From: Candidatus Poribacteria bacterium
GTDB lineage: Bacteria; Poribacteria; WGA-4E; WGA-3G
Reading direction: 5' to 3'
NCBI GenBank assembly: GCA_028824575.1
Contig: JAPPDN010000316.1
Span: forward strand, 1 to 7,196
DNA: 7,196 nucleotides
Positions 1-6,671 of this stretch are shown here, piece after piece (position 1 is the first letter of the stretch; each line of letters starts with the position of its first letter). Under the pieces are notes generated by a model. That model was not told where the DNA came from, did not search any database, and saw only the letters and a program-made list of their open reading frames with translations. Position numbers and translations under genes: made by a program.

Positions 1-3000
1 GCTCAACCCTTCCATACACTTGCACACAACGGTGAAATCAACACCTTGATGGGAAATCGGAATTGGATGCGAGCGCGCGAAGCCGATTTGCAATCCCCCC
101 TCTGGAACGAACATATCCAAAAACTTGTTCCTATTATCAGTCCGCACGGTAGTGATTCAATGAGCTTGGATAGCGTGTTAGAGTTGTTAACACACTCTGA
201 CCGCGACATCCTGCACGCCATGATGTGTTTGATCCCGGAAGCGTATGAACAGATTTCGGATATGCCGGATGTGCTCAAAGCCTGTTATGAGTACCTCTCA
301 TGTGTCAGCGAGCCTTGGGACGGACCGGCGGCGGTCGCATTTACGGATGGTGTGGTCGTTGGAGCGAGTCTGGATAGAAACGGCTTACGACCCGCACGCT
401 ATAAAGTCACAGAAGACGGAACCGTTGTCATGGGTTCTGAGGTCGGTATTATTGAACTTGACGACAGTTGCGTTGTGGAAAAGGGGCGTTTAGGACCTGG
501 ACAGATGATTGCTGTCGATACAGCGCAAGGAAAACTGCTGAAAGATTCGGAGATTAAGCATCGGGTTGCTGAGCAGAAACCTTACGCTGAATGGGTACAG
601 AAAGGCATCGTAACGCTTCCTACTGAAAAAGACGGTGCTTCTGCTACGACGGAGACTGTTCCTGAGCAGCTGCCGATGTACCAGAAAGCCTTCGGTTATA
701 TGACTGAGGATGTGGAACGCTTTATCAAACCCATGGTGACGGAAGCGAAGGAAGCAATCGGTTCGATGGGCGATGATACACCACCTGCTGTGATTTCTCA
801 GCATCCGCGTTTGCTTTACAGTTACTTCAAACAACGCTTTGCTCAGGTAACCAATCCCCCTATTGACTCGATCCGGGAACGCTTGGTTATGTCGCTCACA
901 ACTTACCTCGGGCGGCGGCATAGTCTGCTCACGGAAACTGAAGCACATGCTCGACTTATCCGGTTACCTTCACCAATCCTAACAAATACGGATCTACAAG
1001 CCTTACGAGAACTGGATATACCGGATTTTCAGATAGCAACGCTTTCTGTTTGTTTCCCTGTATCTTCTGGCAAACAAGGCTTAGAAACCGCGCTGGAAAC
1101 GTTGTGTCAACGCGCCTCTGAGTCGGTTGATGCGGGAGCGACGCTGCTCGTGCTAAGCGATAAAGATGTCAATCCTGATACCGCACCGATTCCAATGGCA
1201 CTTGCCGTTGGTGCGGTTCATCACCATCTGATTCGAGAAGGAAAACGGATGCAAGTAAGCCTTATCGCTGAAACTGGAGATGCGAGAGAAGAACACCATT
1301 TTGCTGTTCTCATCGGTTATGGGGCAGCGGCAGTTAACCCTTATCTCGCGTTTTCAACGATTGTTCAACTCGCTGAAGACGACGAACTTGCAGGACTCAC
1401 AGCAGCGAAGGCCGTTGAAACCTATAAGGCAACCGTCGAAAAAGGCATTTTAAAGATTATGGCGAAGATGGGGATTTCGACGGTGTCAAGTTACCGTGGT
1501 GCTCAGATTTTCGAGGCACTCGGCATCAATGCAACTGTTATTGATAAGTGTTTCACGGGTACCACCTCACGTTTAAATGGCATCGGGTTTGCCGAAATCG
1601 CTGCGGAGACGCTCCATTTCCACACGAAAGCGTTTTCAGGAAACGGAGATGATGTATCGCTTGAAGAGGCAGGCTACTTCCGATTCCGTCGAAACGGCGA
1701 ATTCCATGCGTACAATCCGACAGTGTTTAAATCGCTCCACAAGTTTGTCAAGGCAGGTAAGTCGGAAGATTATGAGAAATATGTTGATGCTGTTGAGACC
1801 GGTGAACCTTCCAGTTTACGCGACCTACTCGCATTCAAGTCGAGCACGCCTATCCCAATTGAAGAAGTAGAACCCGCGGAGGATATTGTTCGTCGTTTTA
1901 CAACCGGTAGCATGTCTTTCGGAGCATTGAGCCGTGAGACACACGAGACTTTGGCTATCGCTATGAACCGCCTCGGTGCAAAATCCGGAAGCGGAGAAGG
2001 TGGTGAAAGCCCTAAACGTTTCAAGCCGCAGCCTAATGGAGACCTTGCTTCGAGTGCTATTAAACAGGTGGCATCCGGACGTTTCGGTGTCACACCAACA
2101 TACCTAATTTCGGCGAGAGAGTTGGAAATTAAGATGGCGCAGGGTTCTAAACCTGGAGAGGGTGGGCAGATTCCGGGACACAAAGTAACCGCTGAAATTG
2201 CTTCTATTCGCCACTCCGTGCCGGGAGTTCCGCTAATTTCGCCGCCACCGCACCACGACATCTATTCTATTGAGGATTTGGCGCAGCTCATCTATGATTT
2301 GAAGCAGGCAAATCCGCGGGCAAAGGTTGCCGTAAAACTGGTATCCGAATTTCTGGTTGGAACCATTGCATCAGGTGTAGCAAAGGGCTACGCTGATGTT
2401 ATTCAAGTGAGTGGACATGAAGGAGGCACTGGTGCATCGCCGCTGAGTTCTATCAAGAACGCGGGTACACCTTGGGAACTCGGAATTGCAGAAACACAAC
2501 GCGCACTGGTGGAGAACGAGTTACGAGATCGCGTCGTTCTACGAGCAGATGGCGGAATGCGTTCTGGACGCGATATTGTCATCGCTGCCATGCTGGGTGC
2601 AGAAGAGTACGGCTTTGGCACAATAGCGATGGTTGCAACGGGATGTGTAATGGCGCGCCAATGCCATCTAAATACATGTCCTGTCGGTGTAGCTACGCAA
2701 GACCCTGCGCTCCGTGCGAAGTATCCTGGGACTCCTGAGATGGTTGTTAACTTCATGTTGGGTGTGGCGAACGAGGTTCGCGCCATTCTCGCGAATCTCG
2801 GACATAGGTCTTTGAACGACATTATTGGTCGTCCCGAATTGCTACAACCGATTGACCTTGCAGATTATCCTAAAGCTGCGATGCTTGATTTAAGTGAGAT
2901 TCTGACCCCTGCGGATCCAACTGGAACACAACCTCGCTATCATCTACAGGAACGGAACGATCGAGAGGACATCCCGCTTGACGATCAGATTCTGGCGGAT

Positions 3001-3801
3001 GCAGAGGAAGCAATTGATCAGAAAACATCAATCCAACTCTCCTATGCTATCCGGAACACGCACCGAACGGTGGGCGCGAAGTTATCCGGTGAAATCGCGA
3101 GGCGTTATGGCGATGCTGGTTTGCCTGATAGAACAATTCAATGCCACTTGGAAGGCAGTGCTGGTCAGAGCTTTGGTGCCTTCTGTATCAGTGGTGTACA
3201 ATTTGTGTTGACAGGGGAAGCCAATGACTATGTCGGTAAAGGCATGGCAGGTGGAGAACTTATTATCAAACCCGCACCAACAGCACCCTTCCGAACTTAT
3301 GAAAATACGATCATCGGAAATACGGTCTTATACGGCGCGACGGGTGGAACCCTCTATGCAGCTGGCGGTGTCGGTGAACGGTTCTGTGTCCGAAATAGCG
3401 GTGCGACTGCTGTTGTTGAAAGCGTTGGGGACCACGGTTGTGAATATATGACTGCAGGTACGGTCATCATTCTCGGCGAAACGGGTAGAAACTTTGGAGC
3501 GGGGATGACAGGTGGCACTGCCTATGTCTTAGACGAAAAAGGGCAGTTCGAGAAGAAGTACAATCCAGATTGGGTGAAAATAGAAAAGGTAACGGGTGAG
3601 GCGGATATTAAGAGCATGATGGCACTTATACAAAATCATGCGACTTATACAGGCAGCCAGTATGCCGAGAATATTCTCGCTAATTGGCAGACATTCCTTC
3701 CACACTTTTGGAAGGTTGTAACGCCGCCACCGCCACCGCTGCCGGCACCCGTCCAACTTAAAAGAAGGGCTGCATCAAGGAGAGAACGAAAGAAGCGTTA
3801 G
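1..3801 (+). CDS. gltB: Glutamate synthase large (alpha) subunit, 5'-truncated by the window edge
   Basis: Ammonia-assimilating enzyme: it hydrolyses glutamine, channels ammonia to 2-oxoglutarate on FMN and makes two glutamates, using electrons from the small subunit GltD (not seen here). The frame is open from base 1, giving 1266 visible residues of a family usually near 1500; about 200 N-terminal residues, including the catalytic Cys, are missing. Visible in order (window residue numbers): end of the class II glutaminase domain with AHNGEINT (8-15), EPWDGPA (104-110) and DRNGLRPARY (125-134); central domain about 220-520; FMN/synthase domain about 570-960 with SMSFGALS (637-644), GSGEGGE (663-669), GGQIPGHK (721-728) and HEGGTGASP (806-814); the 3Fe-4S cysteines C882, C888 and C893; GXGXG C-terminal domain about 1030-1215 with GSAGQSFGA (1052-1060). 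The ATG at position 46 is internal and not the start. The last 25 residues (PPPPPLPAP, then a very basic run) are unusual and discussed under findings. Identification is very secure. Confidence 0.98.
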   Translation, partial: AQPFHTLAHNGEINTLMGNRNWMRAREADLQSPLWNEHIQKLVPIISPHGSDSMSLDSVLELLTHSDRDILHAMMCLIPEAYEQISDMPDVLKACYEYLSCVSEPWDGPAAVAFTDGVVVGASLDRNGLRPARYKVTEDGTVVMGSEVGIIELDDSCVVEKGRLGPGQMIAVDTAQGKLLKDSEIKHRVAEQKPYAEWVQKGIVTLPTEKDGASATTETVPEQLPMYQKAFGYMTEDVERFIKPMVTEAKEAIGSMGDDTPPAVISQHPRLLYSYFKQRFAQVTNPPIDSIRERLVMSLTTYLGRRHSLLTETEAHARLIRLPSPILTNTDLQALRELDIPDFQIATLSVCFPVSSGKQGLETALETLCQRASESVDAGATLLVLSDKDVNPDTAPIPMALAVGAVHHHLIREGKRMQVSLIAETGDAREEHHFAVLIGYGAAAVNPYLAFSTIVQLAEDDELAGLTAAKAVETYKATVEKGILKIMAKMGISTVSSYRGAQIFEALGINATVIDKCFTGTTSRLNGIGFAEIAAETLHFHTKAFSGNGDDVSLEEAGYFRFRRNGEFHAYNPTVFKSLHKFVKAGKSEDYEKYVDAVETGEPSSLRDLLAFKSSTPIPIEEVEPAEDIVRRFTTGSMSFGALSRETHETLAIAMNRLGAKSGSGEGGESPKRFKPQPNGDLASSAIKQVASGRFGVTPTYLISARELEIKMAQGSKPGEGGQIPGHKVTAEIASIRHSVPGVPLISPPPHHDIYSIEDLAQLIYDLKQANPRAKVAVKLVSEFLVGTIASGVAKGYADVIQVSGHEGGTGASPLSSIKNAGTPWELGIAETQRALVENELRDRVVLRADGGMRSGRDIVIAAMLGAEEYGFGTIAMVATGCVMARQCHLNTCPVGVATQDPALRAKYPGTPEMVVNFMLGVANEVRAILANLGHRSLNDIIGRPELLQPIDLADYPKAAMLDLSEILTPADPTGTQPRYHLQERNDREDIPLDDQILADAEEAIDQKTSIQLSYAIRNTHRTVGAKLSGEIARRYGDAGLPDRTIQCHLEGSAGQSFGAFCISGVQFVLTGEANDYVGKGMAGGELIIKPAPTAPFRTYENTIIGNTVLYGATGGTLYAAGGVGERFCVRNSGATAVVESVGDHGCEYMTAGTVIILGETGRNFGAGMTGGTAYVLDEKGQFEKKYNPDWVKIEKVTGEADIKSMMALIQNHATYTGSQYAENILANWQTFLPHFWKVVTPPPPPLPAPVQLKRRAASRRERKKR

Positions 3802-3849
3802 AAATCCTGATTAATTCGGCAAACGTAATTTGAAAGATACTATTAAATA

Positions 3850-3883
3850 ACGCCGTGCTTGCGGAATCCAACGAGCACGGCGT
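3850..3883. terminator. Bidirectional intrinsic terminator between convergent gltB and exbD
   Basis: A perfect 10-bp stem, ACGCCGTGCT (3850-3859) with AGCACGGCGT (3874-3883), encloses a 14-base loop. On the plus strand it is followed by a T-rich stretch (ATTTGTTTG) and on the minus strand by TATTTAATAG. It lies 49 bases after the gltB stop and 45 bases after the stop of the last exbD, so it can end both converging transcripts. The T tracts are broken rather than pure, so efficiency is uncertain, but the GC-rich stem and the convergent position make the role likely. Confidence 0.8.
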
Positions 3884-3928
3884 ATTTGTTTGTATATTGA
3901 CATTCCTTAGTTTATTGGAGAACCAAAC

Positions 3929-4372
3929 TTAATCAATAATCCTGACGCTGGTATTGCCAGCGCGAGCGAACCCAATTCTATCAATACCCACTTGTTTGAG
4001 GATATCCATGACCTGGACGATCTGCTCATGGAAAACCTCATTACCTGCTTGGATAATCACCATTATTTTGGTATCTTCAGGCGCGTTGATAAGCCAATTA
4101 AACATCTCTCCTGTTTGCACAATTTCTTCTCTACTCTGTTGGCGTATAATGATTGTACCTTCAGTCTCACCGGGTGCAGGGTCGGCGATGGTTACGACAA
4201 TACCTCGGTCGTGTGTTATAGGTCTATCAACAGGTGGAGGGAGTTGTACTCGAAGCCCTGGGATAGGGGCAAAGGTTGTTGACACCATAAAGAAAATCAG
4301 GAGCAGGAACACACAATCAATCATAGGTGCCATGCTAAGCGTTGGGGGTTTGTGTCTTTTCAGATGTTTCAT
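3929..4372 (-). CDS. exbD: ExbD/TolR-family biopolymer transport protein (copy C, last in cluster)
   Basis: Inner-membrane rotor/stator partner of ExbB: its single helix sits in the ExbB pore and carries the proton-binding Asp, and its periplasmic domain contacts a TonB-type transducer or the cell wall. The protein has 147 residues, the usual ExbD length. A short basic cytoplasmic N-terminus (1-13) is followed by one membrane helix, about 17-36, with the essential Asp at D19 in MAPMIDCVFLLLIFF. A Pro-rich linker ends in QLPPP (43-47), and the periplasmic domain ends with HEQIVQVMDILKQVGIDRIGFA. The start is supported by GGAGG at 4382-4386, 9 bases before ATG. It is a close paralogue of copy A (39 of 40 residues identical over 8-47). 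It lies 157 bases from copy B and behind an intrinsic terminator, so it may be expressed differently from the rest. Family assignment is firm; whether it serves a TonB-, Tol- or other system cannot be told. Confidence 0.95.
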   Translation of the reverse strand: MKHLKRHKPPTLSMAPMIDCVFLLLIFFMVSTTFAPIPGLRVQLPPPVDRPITHDRGIVVTIADPAPGETEGTIIIRQQSREEIVQTGEMFNWLINAPEDTKIMVIIQAGNEVFHEQIVQVMDILKQVGIDRIGFARAGNTSVRIID

Positions 4373-4415
4373 GCTAACGTGCCTCCGTTTGGACGAAAGT
4401 AGGACTGTTAGTTTT

Positions 4416-4445
4416 AGAACACCTGAGAGTTTGTGAAGTTACGCG
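4416..4445. repeat. 30-bp repeat, copy 1 (leader of the last exbD)
   Basis: Reading the plus strand, AGAACACCTGAG (4416-4427), an 8-base spacer and AAGTTACGCG (4436-4445). The same two blocks with the same 8-base spacing recur at 6788-6817; overall 25 of 30 bases match, with all the differences in the spacer. On the coding (minus) strand it lies 43 bases upstream of the exbD copy C ATG, between that gene and the terminator that follows exbD copy B. It could be an operator-like site or a fragment of a dispersed genomic repeat. Confidence 0.7.
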
Positions 4446-4461
4446 TGTTCCTCTTTTGGTT

Positions 4462-4470
4462 AAAATACCA
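4462..4470 (-). promoter_or_regulatory. Weak candidate extended -10 promoter for exbD copy C
   Basis: The minus strand reads TGGTATTTT, an extended -10 (TG-n-TATTTT, 4 of 6 to TATAAT), just downstream of the terminator after exbD copy B and about 90 bases before the copy C start. There is no good -35; the T-run of the terminator occupies that place. It is proposed because a gene behind a strong terminator needs its own promoter or readthrough. Speculative. Confidence 0.22.
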
Positions 4471-4485
4471 TATCAATAGTGCAAA

Positions 4486-4513
4486 AAAAAAGGCAGCGAA
4501 TACTGCCTTTTTT
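4486..4513 (-). terminator. Intrinsic terminator inside the exbB-exbD cluster
   Basis: On the minus strand, AAAAAAGGCAG (4513-4503), a 6-base loop and CTGCCTTTTTT (4496-4486) form an 11-bp stem with a GC-rich core (GGCAG/CTGCC). The T-run continues to 4483, giving nine T in all. This is the textbook layout of a Rho-independent terminator. It begins 16 bases after the exbD copy B stop, so most transcripts from exbB should end here, before exbD copy C. It could also work, less well, on the plus strand. Confidence 0.85.
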
Positions 4514-4529
4514 AATTACGTTGCGTTCC

Positions 4530-4952
4530 TCAGTCTTCTTCTGACACCGCGAAAGCGATTTCAAGCCCTTCCGTTTTACTGGAGCGCATTTTCGCCCGTT
4601 CTACCACGTCAATGACGACACCGTGCTTGGCACGTTTATCCGCTTTGATAATCAGCGTACTAATCTGGTTTTCATGAGCCGCAATGAAAAGCTCCATGTC
4701 TTCCAGTGTTAACATCTCTTGGTCGTCAATCGAAATACGTCCGTCACTGTTAACGAAGAGGTTGAATTTCTTCCGAGTGAATTCGTGTTTCGTTGCGGAA
4801 TCGGGTAAAGTGACGGTGAAAGGCGGAGGAACCTTCATAACAGCAGATACCATGAAAAAGATGAGCAACAAGAAGACACAATCGATCATTGGAGCCATCG
4901 GAATGTCATCGTCTTCTTGTGTTTTCCGCCGTTGAGCTAAGTTTAAAGCCAT
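4530..4952 (-). CDS. exbD: ExbD/TolR-family biopolymer transport protein (copy B, divergent middle copy)
   Basis: The protein has 140 residues. An acidic cytoplasmic N-terminus (RRKTQEDDD, 8-16) precedes one membrane helix, about 22-41, with the proton-relay Asp at D24; the 18-residue segment MAPMIDCVFLLLIFFMVS (19-36) is identical to that in the other two ExbD proteins. Beyond the helix it diverges: a short VPPP linker rather than the PIPGLRVQLPPP of copies A and C, then a periplasmic domain typical of ExbD/TolR, in which the penultimate helix (VIDVVERAKM) and last strand (GLEIAFAV) are recognisable. The start is supported by AAGGAG (4960-4965), 7 bases before ATG. It lies 53 bases after copy A with no terminator between, so the two are probably co-transcribed; a strong terminator follows. 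The conserved helix suggests it uses the same ExbB, and the different periplasmic domain suggests another partner or a heterodimer. That is inference. Confidence 0.94.
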   Translation of the reverse strand: MALNLAQRRKTQEDDDIPMAPMIDCVFLLLIFFMVSAVMKVPPPFTVTLPDSATKHEFTRKKFNLFVNSDGRISIDDQEMLTLEDMELFIAAHENQISTLIIKADKRAKHGVVIDVVERAKMRSSKTEGLEIAFAVSEED

Positions 4953-5005
4953 CTGAATTCTCCTTCTATAAAAAGGGGATTACTATTGCTATCGTTTGAG
5001 GGTTG

Positions 5006-5455
5006 TCAGTCTCTCGCGACAATAGCGAATCCGATTTTATCTATACCTGACTGTTTCGCAATATCCATCACCTGCACAATCTGTTCATGCAGTACGTCCC
5101 GCTCAGACTGGATAATCAGCATGTTCTTGGATTCTTCCGGTGCGTTGATGAATTGGTTGAACATTTCTTCGATCTGGACAACTACATCATTCAACACCAT
5201 GGTGCCTCTGTACTCGCCGGGTTCCGGGTTCGCGATCCGGACAGTCAGCCCTTTCGGTTTGTCAGGTGAGGGTTTCCCCGGTGGGGGAAGCTGCACACGG
5301 AGGCCTGGAATCGGCGAGAAAGTTGTTGACACCATGAAGAAGATCAGAAGCAGGAACACGCAATCAATCATAGGTGCCATACTGAGCGTTGGTGGCTTAC
5401 GTTCCCTAATTTTGGTCGCAAGCAGACTCAATTTGGCTTCACCGACTTGTTGCAT
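5006..5455 (-). CDS. exbD: ExbD/TolR-family biopolymer transport protein (copy A, first in cluster)
   Basis: The protein has 149 residues and follows exbB by 114 bases. The cytoplasmic N-terminus (1-25) is longer than in copy C. One membrane helix, about 29-48, carries the proton-relay Asp at D31; then comes the linker PIPGLRVQLPPP (48-59) and a periplasmic domain ending HEQIVQVMDIAKQSGIDKIGFA. The start is chosen on AAGGAG (5464-5469), 8 bases before ATG. It is clearly a duplicate of copy C: 40-residue segments (20-59 here, 8-47 there) differ at one position, and the DNA at 5322-5392 matches 4275-4345 at 65 of 71 bases without gaps, the differences all being transitions. The periplasmic halves have diverged considerably. 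It probably forms the basic ExbB-ExbD motor with the upstream gene. Confidence 0.95.
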   Translation of the reverse strand: MQQVGEAKLSLLATKIRERKPPTLSMAPMIDCVFLLLIFFMVSTTFSPIPGLRVQLPPPGKPSPDKPKGLTVRIANPEPGEYRGTMVLNDVVVQIEEMFNQFINAPEESKNMLIIQSERDVLHEQIVQVMDIAKQSGIDKIGFAIVARD

Positions 5456-5520
5456 TTCAAAGTCTCCTTTCTCGTTAATGAGACTTGGGCTAAGGTTTAG
5501 TACTCTAAGTACCCAACAAA

Positions 5521-5537
5521 GCCCACCAGAAGTGGGC
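5521..5537 (-). terminator. Hairpin between exbB and the first exbD, possible partial terminator
   Basis: On the minus strand GCCCAC-TTCTG-GTGGGC forms a 6-bp GC-rich stem with a 5-base loop, followed by TTTGTTGGG. It lies 32 bases after the exbB stop. The T tract is short, so termination would be partial. The first arm can instead pair with GGGCG at 5551-5555, giving a mutually exclusive hairpin. A role in lowering exbD expression relative to exbB, or in mRNA processing, is possible; the structure is visible but its function is inferred. Confidence 0.4.
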
Positions 5538-5569
5538 GAGTAGAATCACCCGCCCGTTCTGTTACAAGA

Positions 5570-6574
5570 CTAAGCACCGCTAGATTCACCAACAATCAGT
5601 TGGTTGACGATTTCGGTAGAAACCTGTGAAATCTCAACCATATGTCTGTTAACCCAGCTATCGAAAAGTTGGAAGAAAATCAAGCATGGAATAGCGACTG
5701 TCAATCCAGCAGCAGTTGTGAGAAGTGCCTGAGAGATACCACCGGCGAGCTGCTGCGGGTCACCTGTACCTTCAAGTGCGATTGTGGTAAACGCACTAAT
5801 CATACCTGTAACCGTTCCAAGCAAGCCAAACAGCGGGGAAACAACTGCGACCGTACCGAGAACCGGTAGATTTCTTTCCAGTTCTGGGATTTCAAGGAGG
5901 CTTGCTTCCTCAATGGCTTCCTGAATTTCTTCTTTGCTAATATCTCGTTCTTCAATCTGGGCTTGGCTGTATCGCAGCAATCCCGCTTTAAGAACATTCG
6001 CGAGCGGTCCACCGGCTTCTTCACAAGTCGAGACGGCTTCCATGATGTTCTCTTTCCGCAATGAGTCGGCAATACTGGCGATAAACTGTTCAGTTCCGAT
6101 TCGAGAACGACTCCGCACAAAGGTGAAAAGTCTTTCAATAATGAAGGTTAATGCCGTGATGGAGCAAAGGGCGAGTGGCCAGAAGACGAATCCGAACTTC
6201 TGGAAGAAGGTGACGATATTGTCCTTTTTGGTCATCTTCAGTGGAACGAAGTGGTCACCGCCATTAACGACTGTGACAGCTTTTCCAACCCGATCGCCGT
6301 ATCCGTCTCTATAGATACTAATGAGGTAGCGGCCTGCGGGGATGCCTGATTTTTCGTAATCTCCGTTGACATCAGTTGTTGCGGTGTGCTTTGCTCCGCC
6401 TGTGGCAACAATTCTAACATCAACGCCTTCAATTGGGTTCTGTGCTGTGGTTGTATCGACAATTTGGCCGCGGACGGTTCCACCGCCCGCTCCAGCATCA
6501 TCTTGCGCGAAAGCGATGCCAGTAGACATACCGACACAAGCGATTAACATTAAAACAAAACTAAAACGAATCAT
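5570..6574 (-). CDS. exbB: MotA/TolQ/ExbB-family proton channel with N-terminal carboxypeptidase-regulatory-like domain
   Basis: Inner-membrane channel subunit that, with ExbD, turns proton flow into mechanical work on the envelope. The 334 residues exceed the roughly 240 of E. coli ExbB because of an N-terminal module. Residues 1-23 look like a signal peptide (hydrophobic core 4-22, AFA before Q24). A Gly-rich linker leads to a beta-sandwich domain, about 33-113, with marks of the carboxypeptidase-regulatory-like/transthyretin fold: VRGQIVD, PIEGVDVRI, TTDVNGDYEKSGIPAGRY. Three membrane segments follow, about 128-150, 238-262 and 281-303, with the family motif SPLFGLLGTVTGM (246-258) and GISQALLTTAAGLTVAIP (279-296). 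T254 and T287 match pore threonines of E. coli ExbB (T148, T181); Q282 stands where E. coli has Glu176. The start is set by a strong AAGGAGG (6585-6591), 10 bases before ATG. The extra domain should lie in the periplasm. First gene of the cluster. Confidence 0.94.
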   Translation of the reverse strand: MIRFSFVLMLIACVGMSTGIAFAQDDAGAGGGTVRGQIVDTTTAQNPIEGVDVRIVATGGAKHTATTDVNGDYEKSGIPAGRYLISIYRDGYGDRVGKAVTVVNGGDHFVPLKMTKKDNIVTFFQKFGFVFWPLALCSITALTFIIERLFTFVRSRSRIGTEQFIASIADSLRKENIMEAVSTCEEAGGPLANVLKAGLLRYSQAQIEERDISKEEIQEAIEEASLLEIPELERNLPVLGTVAVVSPLFGLLGTVTGMISAFTTIALEGTGDPQQLAGGISQALLTTAAGLTVAIPCLIFFQLFDSWVNRHMVEISQVSTEIVNQLIVGESSGA

Positions 6575-6595
6575 TCGTTCTGATCCTCCTTAGGT

Positions 6596-6621
6596 GACTT
6601 GCCAATTATTTCTGGTAAGTC
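6596..6621. promoter_or_regulatory. Hairpin directly upstream of the exbB ribosome binding site
   Basis: GACTTGCC (6596-6603) and GGTAAGTC (6614-6621) can pair over 8 positions with a 10-base loop; one position is G-U in plus-strand RNA but A-C (unpaired) in the exbB transcript. It ends 4 bases before the Shine-Dalgarno sequence, so it could influence translation. The imperfect pairing on the relevant strand keeps confidence low. Confidence 0.25.
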
Positions 6622-6650
6622 TCTACAAGTTCATAAAGTGCTGTATGGAT

Positions 6651-6671
6651 AAGGCACGGGAACCGTACCTT
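6651..6671 (-). promoter_or_regulatory. Stem-loop in the exbB 5' leader
   Basis: In the minus-strand RNA, AAGGUACGG and CCGUGCCUU pair over 9 positions with one U-G wobble and a 3-base loop. On the plus strand the same position is a C-A mismatch, so the fold suits the exbB transcript. It lies 76 to 97 bases upstream of the exbB ATG. No T-run follows it, so it is not a terminator. Its function is unknown; it could be a leader structure, or an operator in DNA form. Confidence 0.35.

Noticed and set aside
46..48. ATG at 46 as the start of gltB
   Set aside because: The frame is open to base 1 and encodes the conserved AHNGEINT motif before this Met, so the real start is off the window.
1770..2261. 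163-codon minus-strand open frame inside gltB
   Set aside because: It lies entirely opposite the highly conserved FMN domain of GltB and has no ribosome site or recognisable domain.
4381..4445. Insertion sequence or mobile element end at the 30-bp repeat
   Set aside because: No transposase, no target-site duplication and no matching inverted terminal repeat is visible around either copy.
4986..5543. 185-codon plus-strand open frame antisense to exbD copy A
   Set aside because: It lies opposite a well-supported ExbD gene; the plus-strand frames over the other two exbD copies (3954-4436, 4684-4935) mirror the same antisense pattern. Shadows of the real genes.
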